A stretch of 64,000 nucleotides of DNA from Ornithinimicrobium cryptoxanthini. Lineage in GTDB: Bacteria; Actinomycetota; Actinomycetes; Actinomycetales; Dermatophilaceae. Under the pieces are notes generated by a model. That model saw only the letters and a list, made by a program, of their open reading frames with translations. It searched no databases and was not told the origin of the DNA. Shown piece after piece: positions 32,923 through 41,344 of the stretch (positions are counted from its first letter, which is position 1; every line of letters begins with the position of its first letter). A program made the translations under genes and the position numbers. The stretch spans positions 1,860,001 to 1,924,000 of the forward strand of contig NZ_CP099490.1 of the NCBI RefSeq assembly GCF_023923205.1. The letters run 5' to 3'.

Positions 32923-35013
32923 TCAGCTGGTAGGTGAGGCCTTCGAGTCGGACTCCGGGTACTTGCTGCGATAGAAGCCGACGATCGCGTCCACGACCTG
33001 CTCATAGGTCACCGTTCCGGTGTTGATCACGAGGTCGTAGTACTCATCCGTGTTCGGGTCCCACTGATAGAGGTTGCGGGACATCTCGGCACGGACGCGG
33101 TCCTCGACGGCGATCCGCGACTCTGCGTCCGACTGGCTCAAGCCGGTCTTGGACCTCACCCTCTCGATGCGCATCTTGAGTGGTGCGGTCAGCCGCACGT
33201 GCAGGCCGCCGACCGCGCGGCCGAGGACATAGGCTCCGTTGCGGCCCCGGATGACGGCGCCGTCCTCGGCGAACTTCAGCAGTTCCAGGCGGTTCTGCTC
33301 CGCGATGGAGTGGTCCTCGGCGTAGTCCAGGGCGCGTGCCATGTCCGCATCCTGGGTCCCGGTGTAGGACACGGTTCGCAGCCAGCGTTCAAAGCCACTG
33401 TCGGAGAACAGTGCCTGCGTGTCCACCTCGGCCACCTCATCGGAGCTGAACTTCTGAGGCACGTACTTGACCCCCAGCTTCGCGGCCACGGCAGGACCGA
33501 TCTCCGAAGCGCCAGCACCTTCGAGCTCGAAGATGGTGACCACCGGCAAGATTCCCTCCTCGCGCGGGCGCAGCAGCAGGTTCCGTGCGTCACCGAGCTC
33601 TTCGATCACGACCCGGTCGGCCTCCACGCCGTACGCCGTGCTGACAGCGCCCTCCGAACGACGGGCGTTGAGATCGCGCACGATTTTCGTGTGGTCGTCG
33701 ACGCTGAGGTTGTACCAGATCATGACCACGGTCGCGGCAACGGCCAGGAACGCGGGCAGCAAACCCGTGGCCAACCGAATGCCCTGCTCCGCTGTCGCGT
33801 CCTGCACATCCGCCTGGGCAACGTAGCCGTAGGCACCGATGAGAGCTGCGCCGGCCCAACCCCCGACGCCCTGGCCGGACTTCCGGATGAAGGAGAGGAC
33901 GGAGTAGGACCCCCCCTCAGCACGCACCCCGGTCTTCCACTCGCCATAGTCGACTGTGTCCGCCTGCATGGAGAACATGAGGGCATTGGTGCCACCTGAG
34001 CCCAGGCCGAACAGGAACCAGGCGACGATGGCGATGGGTAGGTTGCCGTCGGGCACGAAGTAGATCAGCACGAAGGCAGAGATGGCGATCATGGCTGCGC
34101 CGATGTAGCCGTTCCGCTTCCCGTAGCGCGAGGTGATGCCGGGCACCAGGGAGGCCACAATGACCGTGCCGACTGTCTGGGCCAGCGCCAGGAAGGTGAA
34201 CCAGCCGGCGTTGCCCAACACATAGCGCGCGTAGTAGAGGCCCACCGCATTCATCGTGAAGATCGCGGCGAGGAGGAAGAACGCCGCCAGGCACAGGACG
34301 ATCAACGGCCTGTTGTGGCGAATCATCTTCAGGGTGCGCTTGAGGGAGATCTTGGTCGCGCTGCGCGGCACGACCTCCCTGGCGTTCTTGAAACAGATGA
34401 GGTAAAGGACGATGGCGACAATGCCCAGCGCGACCGTGGTCAGCGTGAACTGGAGCCGAACGTTGTCGCCGGTGGTGTCCTGGAACTGCGGAGCGACGAT
34501 CGCAGAGAGCACAACGCCGGTCAGCGCGTTGGCGATCGACCGGGCACCCGACAGCTTCGACCGGTCGACGGAGTCCTGAGTCATGGCGGCGGACAACGAC
34601 CCGTAGGGGATGTTGACGAACGAGTACGCCAGCTGGAAGAGCGCATCGAACAGGAAGATCCAGGCGATGGTGAGTGCGGGGCTGAGCCCGGCGGGGACAC
34701 TGAACAGGAGGACGAAGACGATGGCGAGCGGCGTGCTGCCGAAGAGCAGCCAAGGACGCAGCCGGCCCCAGCGCGTGTTGATGCGGTCGACGGTCTGGCC
34801 TGCGATCAGGTCGGCGACGCCAGCCCAGATCTTGGTGACTCCGTAGATCGTGCCTGCGACGCCGGCCGACAGTCCCGCGATGTCCGTCATATAGACCATG
34901 AGGAACATCGACGTCATCATGAACGTCAGGTTGTTGGCGACGTCCCCGAGGGAGTAGGAGAAGACCTGGCCGCCCGAGAGGGTTCCCGTGTCCTTCGTGG
35001 GCTTCTTGGCCAT
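32923..35013 (-). CDS. GPH-type sugar:cation symporter fused to a cytidylate-kinase-like domain
   Basis: A 696-residue two-part protein. Residues ~10-455 form a 12-helix MFS carrier of the glycoside-pentoside-hexuronide type ('FSYSLGDVANNL', 'RWGRLRPWLLFGSTP', 'ADTVDYGEWKTGVRAEGG'). Residues ~495-690 form a cytoplasmic domain like the cytidylate-kinase-like family: 'VVTIFELEGAGASEIGPAVA' stands where the P-loop would be, and 'VGGLHVRLTAPLKMRIERV' matches the LID region. The P-loop lacks the GKS/T, so kinase activity is doubtful and a regulatory role is more likely. GAGGGG eight bases upstream supports ATG 35013. It is divergent from the GH3 gene, suggesting uptake of the glycoside that enzyme cleaves. 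Confidence 0.85.
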   Translation of the reverse strand: MAKKPTKDTGTLSGGQVFSYSLGDVANNLTFMMTSMFLMVYMTDIAGLSAGVAGTIYGVTKIWAGVADLIAGQTVDRINTRWGRLRPWLLFGSTPLAIVFVLLFSVPAGLSPALTIAWIFLFDALFQLAYSFVNIPYGSLSAAMTQDSVDRSKLSGARSIANALTGVVLSAIVAPQFQDTTGDNVRLQFTLTTVALGIVAIVLYLICFKNAREVVPRSATKISLKRTLKMIRHNRPLIVLCLAAFFLLAAIFTMNAVGLYYARYVLGNAGWFTFLALAQTVGTVIVASLVPGITSRYGKRNGYIGAAMIAISAFVLIYFVPDGNLPIAIVAWFLFGLGSGGTNALMFSMQADTVDYGEWKTGVRAEGGSYSVLSFIRKSGQGVGGWAGAALIGAYGYVAQADVQDATAEQGIRLATGLLPAFLAVAATVVMIWYNLSVDDHTKIVRDLNARRSEGAVSTAYGVEADRVVIEELGDARNLLLRPREEGILPVVTIFELEGAGASEIGPAVAAKLGVKYVPQKFSSDEVAEVDTQALFSDSGFERWLRTVSYTGTQDADMARALDYAEDHSIAEQNRLELLKFAEDGAVIRGRNGAYVLGRAVGGLHVRLTAPLKMRIERVRSKTGLSQSDAESRIAVEDRVRAEMSRNLYQWDPNTDEYYDLVINTGTVTYEQVVDAIVGFYRSKYPESDSKASPTS

Positions 35014-35189
35014 TGCTCGTCCCCTCGTCAACGCCGTTGGCGGCAGATCACATCGGATGCGCTATCCAGACTCTAGGGCCAGGCGCGCCGCCCGGCCAGA
35101 GTTTCCTCAGGTGCGACCCGCAGGACACGGCGGCTCGCGTGCGGTTGACTGGAGGACAATGCCAGCGCCGTGAGAAAAGTGAGGATGCC

Positions 35190-37364
35190 ATGTCCGATCG
35201 CCCTAGCTCAGAACAGCCCAGGATCGGCGCCCGATCGAAGGCGACCATCGAGGTCGACGGACTGGTCTTCCGTGACCTGGACGGCGACCAGCACCTGAGC
35301 CCCTATGAGGACTGGCGGTTGACCCCGCAGGAGCGGGCAGACGACCTGGTGTCTCGGATGACGCTCGACGAGAAGGCTGGCCTGATGCTCATCGACACGG
35401 TCAACGCCGGCTGGGGTGGCACCGTCACCGAGCTCGCCGAGGACTACATCGGCCGGGGTCACATGCGGCGCATCATCTTCCGCAATGTCGTGGCGGTGCC
35501 GGGGGAGGAGCGCCAGGGGGACGACAGCCACCCGTTCGTGGCCGGGTCGTCGGTCACGCCGGAGCAGGCCGCGTCGTTCCTGAACGCCGTGCAGGATCTG
35601 GCCGAGGGGAGCCGGCTGGGCATCCCGGTGCTGGCCAAGTCGAACGCCCGCAACCACATCGACCCGGACGCCCGCGCCGGCATCAATGAAAGTCACGGGG
35701 CGTTCAGCGGCTTCCCCAAGGAGGCCGGCCTGGCCGCTGCGGCACTGGGCGCGGACAGCATGGACCCGGTCGTGGCGTTCGCCGAGGTCATGGGCGCGGA
35801 GTGGCACGCTATCGGACTCCGCGGCATGTATGGCTACATGGTCGATCTCATCACCGAACCGCGGTGGTATCGCACCCACGAGTGCTTCAGCGAGGACGCT
35901 GCGCTCACCAGTCGGATCGTGACCGCTCTCCTGCAGACGTTGCAGGGGTCCGAGGTTGTCGACGGCTCGTCGCTGAACCCCACGACCGATGTCGCGTTGA
36001 CCATCAAGCACTTTCCCGGCGGCGGCCCGCAGGAACGAGGGCTCGACCCCCACTACTCCTTCGGCAAGACCCAGGTCTACCCGGGAGACAACTTCGGCCA
36101 GCACCTGGAGCCGTTCCGGGCGGCGATCGCGGGCGGAGCGGCCGCGATCATGCCCTACTACGGGGTGCCGATGGGCGTCACCCACGACGGTGTGACCTAT
36201 GACCAGATAGGCATGGCCTTCAGCGACGAGATCGTGACCGGACTGCTGCGTGACAGCCTGGGCTTCGCCGGCTACGTCAACTCCGACACCGGCATCGTCA
36301 CCGACCGCGCCTGGGGGCTGGAAGAGGTGACGATCCCGCAGCGGGTCGCGGCCGCCATCAACTCCGGCACCGACACCCTGTCCGGCTTCCACGACATCAC
36401 CGTCATCACCAGCCTGGTCGAGAGTGGCCTGGTCTCCCAGGAGCGTGTCGACCTCGCCGCAGTGCGGCTGCTTGTCCCGTTGTTCCGGATGGGACTGTTT
36501 GAGGACCCCTACGTGGAGGAGGAGGCGGCGAACGACATCCTGGCCACCCCCCGGCATACTGACGTCGCCCTCGACATCCAGCGCAAGTCCGTGGTGCTGC
36601 TCCAGAACCAGGATCGGGCCGACGGCTCCGGTCCGGCGCTCCCGCTGCAACCGGGGTCGACAGTGTTCGTCCTGGGCACGGTGGACACCGACGCGCTCAC
36701 CGCACGCGGCTTCACGGTGGTCGACGGCAACGCCGAGGACCGGCCGAGCGCCGCGGGCGCTGACCACGTGCTGGTCAGTCTGAGCGCGCTCACCCTGGGG
36801 ACGGGGGACTACCGCAGCGCCGACCCGAACTCGGGGATGCGCCCGGACAAGATCAGCCCCGTCGTCTTCCCCGGCGTCCGCGGGCTGGACGGCAAGAGCC
36901 CCTTCGGCGCGGCCGACGCAGGAGTGGCCTACGGCGCCCCGACCTGCACCGACGACGGGCTGCCGTTCGGCGGCCCGTTGCCGTGGGAGAGCGGGGTGCT
37001 GGACTTCTCCGGCATGGAGGAGGCCGAGTCGTGGAGCGTCCGGCCGTCCCTGCGCACCATCCAGGAGGTAATGCGTGAGGTCGACGACCCGACCAAGGTG
37101 GTGCTCGACGTCTACTTCCGGCAGCCGTTCGTGCTGGACCAGGGGAGTGGGCTGCGCGACGCGGGGGCGATCGTGGCGACCTTCGGCATCTCCGGCGAGG
37201 CACTGCTGGACGTGCTCACCGGCGCGTTCGCCCCACAGGGGCGGATGCCCTTCGCGCTCGCCGCGTCCTCGCTGGCCATCGAGGAGCAGTCCAGTGACCT
37301 GCCCGGCTACGACGACACGACCGACGGCGCGCTCTACGGGTTCGGGCACGGCCTCACGTTTTGA
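35190..37364 (+). CDS. Glycoside hydrolase family 3 protein
   Basis: A 724-residue GH3 enzyme, probably a cytoplasmic beta-glucosidase or related exo-glycosidase since no signal peptide is present. The TIM barrel holds 'MTLDEKAGLMLIDT', 'TIKHFPGGGPQERG' and the nucleophile Asp (about D366) in 'GYVNSDTGIVTD', where many family members have Ser-Asp-Trp. The C-terminal sandwich domain includes 'RKSVVLLQNQ' and 'GRMPFALAAS'. GAGG five bases upstream fixes ATG 35190. It is divergent from the symporter fusion by 176 bp, fitting an import-and-hydrolysis pair. The substrate cannot be told from sequence. Confidence 0.92.
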   Translation: MSDRPSSEQPRIGARSKATIEVDGLVFRDLDGDQHLSPYEDWRLTPQERADDLVSRMTLDEKAGLMLIDTVNAGWGGTVTELAEDYIGRGHMRRIIFRNVVAVPGEERQGDDSHPFVAGSSVTPEQAASFLNAVQDLAEGSRLGIPVLAKSNARNHIDPDARAGINESHGAFSGFPKEAGLAAAALGADSMDPVVAFAEVMGAEWHAIGLRGMYGYMVDLITEPRWYRTHECFSEDAALTSRIVTALLQTLQGSEVVDGSSLNPTTDVALTIKHFPGGGPQERGLDPHYSFGKTQVYPGDNFGQHLEPFRAAIAGGAAAIMPYYGVPMGVTHDGVTYDQIGMAFSDEIVTGLLRDSLGFAGYVNSDTGIVTDRAWGLEEVTIPQRVAAAINSGTDTLSGFHDITVITSLVESGLVSQERVDLAAVRLLVPLFRMGLFEDPYVEEEAANDILATPRHTDVALDIQRKSVVLLQNQDRADGSGPALPLQPGSTVFVLGTVDTDALTARGFTVVDGNAEDRPSAAGADHVLVSLSALTLGTGDYRSADPNSGMRPDKISPVVFPGVRGLDGKSPFGAADAGVAYGAPTCTDDGLPFGGPLPWESGVLDFSGMEEAESWSVRPSLRTIQEVMREVDDPTKVVLDVYFRQPFVLDQGSGLRDAGAIVATFGISGEALLDVLTGAFAPQGRMPFALAASSLAIEEQSSDLPGYDDTTDGALYGFGHGLTF

Positions 37365-37528
37365 ACGCGCGGGACGCCAGCGTCGATCAAGGAAGCCCAA
37401 GAGCGAGGTAACCTTGGTTCGTGAACCGAAAGTGGTTGACGTTCTAGTCCCACAAGTTTCTCGAACCTCGGTCCTCCATCTCGCCCGTCAAGCAAGCGCG
37501 GGCACCTGAGCGGCAACTGAGCTGACCT

Positions 37529-37547
37529 GGCCGTCAGTTCGACGGCC
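37529..37547. terminator. Stem-loop downstream of the GH3 gene
   Basis: Arms GGCCGTC (37529-37535) and GACGGCC (37541-37547) are complementary around a 5-base loop. No T-run follows. The rest of 37365-37605 holds no convincing gene; a short hyphenated repeat GGTTC-GT-GAACC lies near 37420. Confidence 0.35.
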
Positions 37548-37605
37548 CCCACTGCTGGTTGCCTCGGCGCCGGCAGCGCTAGCGACGAAGGACGCGACAC
37601 CACCC

Positions 37606-37731
37606 ATGCGAATCGGACGAAACATTGACGTCAGACCACTCGGCGGCGGGCCAGGATGCCTAGCCATGATCATCTTCTCGGTCCTCGCCTCGGTCGTGCT
37701 CACCCTCGCCCTCAACCTCCTCCTGCGCTGA
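37606..37731 (+). CDS. 41-residue single-helix membrane protein
   Basis: A small open frame starting 'MRIGRNIDVRPLGGGPGC' and continuing into one hydrophobic helix of about 21 residues ending 'LNLLLR'. The basic N-terminus, the 'RPLGG-PGC' turn and a helix ending in Asn-Leu-Leu-Leu-Arg recall short actinobacterial membrane proteins I have seen beside unrelated genes; I cannot name a function. ATG 37606 has AAGGA 14 bases upstream, rather far; an internal ATG at 37666 would leave only the helix. The diacylglycerol-kinase-like gene starts 44 bases downstream. Confidence 0.55.
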   Translation: MRIGRNIDVRPLGGGPGCLAMIIFSVLASVVLTLALNLLLR

Positions 37732-37775
37732 CCGGGCCGTCTGCGCTAATGACCATTCTCAAAGGAAGTGCGTCA

Positions 37776-38657
37776 ATGACTGCATTCGACCGAATCGTGC
37801 TCATCTTCAACCCGAAGAGCACTGGCCCAGCCCCGCAGCTGGCGCAGGAGCTGCACGACGAGCTGACCGCCCGGCTGCCTGACACCGAAGTTGCGATGTC
37901 GCCCACCCAGCACGCCGGTCACGGCCGCGACCTGGCGCGGGATGCAGCCTCCACGGGCAGGCCGTTGATCGTCTCGGTCAGTGGGGACGGTGGCTACAAC
38001 GAGGTGGTCGACGGTGCGATGCAGGCGGGCAACGAGGAGGCGGTGTGCGCCGTGATGGCGGCCGGCAACGCCAACGACCACCGCAGGACCACGAGCGAGC
38101 GACCGTTGGCAGACGCGATTGTCAGGGGCGAGGTTCACCGCATCGACCTGCTGGCGCTGACCATCGGGACCGGTCCGGAGGCTCGGACCCAGTTCGCACA
38201 CTCTTATATCGGAGTCGGACTGACCCCGGTCGTCGCCGTCGACCTCGAGAAGGGCAGCAAGGGCTCCTTGCGCGAGATCGTCTCCGTCGTGCGCACCTTC
38301 GCCCGGTTCCGGCCCTTCACGATCCAGCTGGAGGACGGCACCAAGCGCAGCTTCGACAGCCTGGTGCTCGCGAATATCGCCCAGATGGCCAAGCACGCCA
38401 CCCTGAGTGAGAGCGGCAGCCCGGAAGATGGTCGGTTCGAGGTGGTCACGGTGCGGCACACCGCCAAGTGGCGCGTGCTTGGCGTCGCACTGAAGGCGGC
38501 CACCCGCGGGCTCGGCCCGCAACCTACTGCCACCCACTACGGCTTCACCACCCTCAAGCCGACCCCTGTGCAACTTGACGGCGAGGTCCTTGAGCTCGAC
38601 GCCCAGACCACGGTCAGCATCGACATCGCCCCGCGCGCGCTGGCCACCATCACCTGA
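37776..38657 (+). CDS. Diacylglycerol-kinase-family lipid kinase-like protein
   Basis: A 293-residue member of the DAGK catalytic (YegS/BmrU-like) family: 'IVLIFNPKSTGPAPQLAQEL' at the N-terminus and 'LIVSVSGDGGYNEVVDG' in place of the usual GGDGT nucleotide loop. 'MAAGNANDHRRTT' follows, where GTGNDFAR is common. Lipid phosphorylation is expected, but the altered GGDGT and GNDFAR motifs leave the substrate open. AAAGGAAG eight bases upstream fixes ATG 37776. Confidence 0.82.
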   Translation: MTAFDRIVLIFNPKSTGPAPQLAQELHDELTARLPDTEVAMSPTQHAGHGRDLARDAASTGRPLIVSVSGDGGYNEVVDGAMQAGNEEAVCAVMAAGNANDHRRTTSERPLADAIVRGEVHRIDLLALTIGTGPEARTQFAHSYIGVGLTPVVAVDLEKGSKGSLREIVSVVRTFARFRPFTIQLEDGTKRSFDSLVLANIAQMAKHATLSESGSPEDGRFEVVTVRHTAKWRVLGVALKAATRGLGPQPTATHYGFTTLKPTPVQLDGEVLELDAQTTVSIDIAPRALATIT

Positions 38658-38742
38658 GCCCGGCTAGGCACCGACCGAGCTGCTCCTGGCACAGTGGGAC
38701 CATGATCGACCAGCGACGGCAGATGGAAGGGCTCGCGAGGTC

Positions 38743-39219
38743 ATGAGCGACCGGGTGCATGCCTGGGGCGCCAGGTTGCTGCAGAGCCGGACTTTTGTGC
38801 GAGCCCCCATCCCGCTGTTCCGCGCCGGCCTGGGGTTCCTCCTCACCAGGCGGCTGCTGATGCTTGAGCACGTGGGCCGCACCTCTGGACAGGCGAGGTA
38901 TGTCGTCCTGGAAGTGGTGCGCGAGGAGCCACCGGACGCGTTTGTGGTCGCCTCGGGGTTTGGTCGCACCTCCCAGTGGTTCTGCAACGTGGTCGCCGAA
39001 CCCAGGTGTCACGTGAGCATCGGGTTCACCCGACGGCGGTCGGCCACGGCCACTGTTCTGGGCACTGCGGAGAGCGAGGCTGCCCTGGCCGACTATCAGC
39101 AGGCGCACCCGGGCTCGTGGGAGGACCTGTCAGCCATCATCCGGAAGGCGACGGGGGAGGCTGACCCCGAGATCCCCCTCGTGCGGTTGCAGCTGCAGGC
39201 CGCGGGGAGCACCAGGTGA
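38743..39219 (+). CDS. Deazaflavin (F420)-dependent nitroreductase family protein
   Basis: A 158-residue Ddn-type split barrel: 'LLMLEHVGRTSGQARYVVLEV' and 'FVVASGFGRTSQWFCNVVAEP' are the family signature. Such proteins use reduced F420, consistent with an actinobacterial host; the substrate is unknown. ATG 38743 is used; GAAGGG lies about 11 bases upstream and GAGG closer. The NUDIX gene overlaps its stop (GTGA). Confidence 0.85.
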   Translation: MSDRVHAWGARLLQSRTFVRAPIPLFRAGLGFLLTRRLLMLEHVGRTSGQARYVVLEVVREEPPDAFVVASGFGRTSQWFCNVVAEPRCHVSIGFTRRRSATATVLGTAESEAALADYQQAHPGSWEDLSAIIRKATGEADPEIPLVRLQLQAAGSTR

Positions 39220-39959
39220 CGCACCACAAGCAGGACGCGTCCGTCATACCCCCTCCCATCAGGTATGACGTGGCGCTGCGTGAGCGATTCGTCGCCAACC
39301 TGGCGGGACACCAGCGCAGGGTCGTCGATCTCGCCGGCCGTCGGCACGCTGCCGTCGCCCTGGTCCTGGTCGACTCGACGCCCGACTCGGCCATCGTCTG
39401 GGCACGACACGAGGACGGCAGGTCGGCTCGCGACGCCCGCCTCCCACACGAAGGGCTCCTCGCGGCGGCGGGAGGGGCCGCCTTCCTGTTGTGCCGCAGG
39501 CCTCTGGCGATGCGGCGGCACGCCGGGCAGTATGCCCTGCCGGGCGGTCGGCTGGAACCGGGGGAGGGGGCGGTCGAGGCCGCGCTGAGAGAGACCCACG
39601 AGGAGGTCGGGGCCGACCTTGGACCCGACCGGGTGCTCGGTCTGCTCGATGACTATGAAACCCGCTCCGGCTTCGTCATGACGCCGGTCGTCGTGTGGGG
39701 CGGGGGAGTGGATCTGCGACCTGACCCAGGAGAGGTGATGGCGGTCTTCCGGGTGGGCCTGCACCAGTTGCAGCGGTCCGACTCACCCCGGTTCGAGTCG
39801 ATCCCCGAGAGCGACCGCCCGGTGGTCTCGGTGCCCCTGGGATCGACGGAGGTGCACGCCCCGACGGCGGCTGTCCTCGTGCAGCTGAACTGGCTGGGTC
39901 TGTTGGGGCGATCGGATCCGGTTCACGACTTCGACCAACCCGTGTTTGCCTGGCGCTGA
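39216..39959 (+). CDS. NUDIX hydrolase
   Basis: A 247-residue NUDIX protein with the box starting 'GGRLEPGEGAVEAALRE' and ending 'THEEVG', matching Gx5Ex7REUxEExGU. Preceding 'LLCRRPLAMRRHAGQYALP' is typical of CoA pyrophosphatase-like members, though the family-specific UPF0035 motif is not clear. GTG 39216 overlaps the upstream stop, so it is coupled to the F420-type gene. The substrate remains open. Confidence 0.85.
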   Translation: MTHHKQDASVIPPPIRYDVALRERFVANLAGHQRRVVDLAGRRHAAVALVLVDSTPDSAIVWARHEDGRSARDARLPHEGLLAAAGGAAFLLCRRPLAMRRHAGQYALPGGRLEPGEGAVEAALRETHEEVGADLGPDRVLGLLDDYETRSGFVMTPVVVWGGGVDLRPDPGEVMAVFRVGLHQLQRSDSPRFESIPESDRPVVSVPLGSTEVHAPTAAVLVQLNWLGLLGRSDPVHDFDQPVFAWR

Positions 39960-40027
39960 GCCGCAACCCCGTGCCCGAGCCCGGAAACCTCTCGACAGCC
40001 TCCGTGGCCGATGCCACACTGCAGAGC

Positions 40028-40552
40028 GTGACCTCTCACCCACACCCGCCCATGGACGGCGACGAGACCAGCACCCTGCGCGGGTTTCTCGACCTCCACC
40101 GCGCGGTGCTGCGCGAGAAGTGCCAGGGCCTGACGTCCGAGCAGCTGGCCCAGACCCTCCCGCCATCGGACATGACGCTCGGTGGCCTGCTCAAGCACCT
40201 GGCGGTCGTCGAGTCGGGCTGGTTCTCGGAGGACTTCCTCGGGGGACCGCTGATCGCACCGTTCGACACCGTGGACTGGGAGGCGGACCGGGACTGGGAG
40301 TGGCACACCGCCCACCAGGACACCCCAGAACAGCTGCTGGGTCTGTATGACGCCGCGGTCGCTGAGTCCGAGCGCATCACCGACGAGGCGCTGGCAGCGG
40401 ATGCCGGGCTCGACACCGTGGCCGCTCGCGACAGCCACGGCCAGCACCCCACCCTGCGCTGGATCCTGGTGCACATGATCGAGGAGTACGCCCAGCACAA
40501 CGGGCACGCCGACCTGATCCGCGAGTCGATTGACGGCCGCACCGGGTTCTGA
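40028..40552 (+). CDS. DinB/DUF664-family protein
   Basis: A 174-residue four-helix-bundle protein of the DinB-like metal-binding superfamily. 'DGDETSTLRGFLDLHRAVL', His in 'LLKHLAVVESGW' and the C-terminal 'HMIEEYAQHNGHADLIRE' with two His fit the three-His metal site of DUF664 proteins. Some family members are thiol-dependent transferases (bacillithiol or mycothiol type); the function here is unknown. GTG 40028 is preferred for the usual N-terminus; GTG 39971 is also in frame. Confidence 0.8.
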   Translation: MTSHPHPPMDGDETSTLRGFLDLHRAVLREKCQGLTSEQLAQTLPPSDMTLGGLLKHLAVVESGWFSEDFLGGPLIAPFDTVDWEADRDWEWHTAHQDTPEQLLGLYDAAVAESERITDEALAADAGLDTVAARDSHGQHPTLRWILVHMIEEYAQHNGHADLIRESIDGRTGF

Positions 40553-40618
40553 GCGGACCCTCCAACGGCGTCGCGCCGGCTCTCACTCGGCACGCATTCG
40601 CCTCACACCACCAGCCGC

Positions 40619-41344
40619 CTACGGCCCTTCGTCGCCCAGCCCGGCCTGCCGGGCGCGCAGGACGGCGTGCACCCGGTCCCGGATGTGCAGCTTGGCGAAG
40701 ATGCTCGAGATGTGGTTGCCCACCGTCTTATGGCTGATCACCAGCGTCTCTGCGATGTCGCTGTTGCGTTGGCCGGCAGCGATGAGTCGCAGCACCTCGA
40801 GCTCCCGTGGGGTCAACCGGTCAAGCGAGGTGTCGCCCGGTGGTTCCGTCGCGACGTGGGTCGCGGGCGTCGGGGTGGGTGGGGCAGGAGCAGCCGGTTC
40901 CGCGCCGAACTGGTCAAGCACCCGCTGGGCCACCGGGGCGCCGAGGAGCGCCTCACCGCTGGCCACCGCCCGGATCGCGCGGACGAGATCGCCCCGCTCG
41001 GCGTCCTTGAGCACGTAGCCGCGCGCTCCCGCCTGGAGTGCGGCGAAGACCGAGGCATCGTCCTCGAGCATGGTGAGGACCACGACCCCCACCTCGGGGT
41101 GCCGCGCCCTGAGCTCTCTGGTCGCTGCGATGCCGCCGAGCCCGGGCATGTTGAGGTCCATCAGGACGACCTCCGGGCCGAGCTCGTCCACGAGTGCGAT
41201 CGCCTCCTCGCCGCTGGCGGCCGACCCGACCAGGTCGAGGTCTGGTGCTCGCTGCAGCAGGCTGGCGACCCCTTCGCGGAAGAGCCGGTGGTCGTCGGCG
41301 AGCACGACGCGGATGACCGGCTCCACGCCCTCCGACCCGGTCAC
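40619..41344 (-). CDS. NarL/LuxR-type response regulator
   Basis: A 241-residue two-domain regulator: receiver at residues ~10-130 with the phospho-acceptor Asp in 'VVLMDLNMPG' and Lys in 'GYVLKDAE', a Pro/Thr-rich linker, then a LuxR DNA-binding domain ('LTPRELEVLRLIAAGQRN', 'VISHKTVGNHISSIFAKL'). GTG 41344 overlaps the histidine kinase stop (GTGA), the normal arrangement for a kinase-regulator pair. Its kinase is disrupted in this sequence, so its signal input may be lost. Confidence 0.92.
   Translation of the reverse strand: MTGSEGVEPVIRVVLADDHRLFREGVASLLQRAPDLDLVGSAASGEEAIALVDELGPEVVLMDLNMPGLGGIAATRELRARHPEVGVVVLTMLEDDASVFAALQAGARGYVLKDAERGDLVRAIRAVASGEALLGAPVAQRVLDQFGAEPAAPAPPTPTPATHVATEPPGDTSLDRLTPRELEVLRLIAAGQRNSDIAETLVISHKTVGNHISSIFAKLHIRDRVHAVLRARQAGLGDEGP

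Noticed and set aside
35146..35174. TTGACT as a possible GH3 promoter
   Set aside because: No acceptable -10 box at 16-19 bp spacing, so not listed as a feature.
35208..37400. 730-codon minus-strand frame opposite GH3
   Set aside because: Antisense shadow of a well-supported GH3 gene.
38702..38746. 14-codon frame with ATGA overlap just before the F420-type gene
   Set aside because: No attenuator-like structure, no codon bias and no conserved feature; probably chance.
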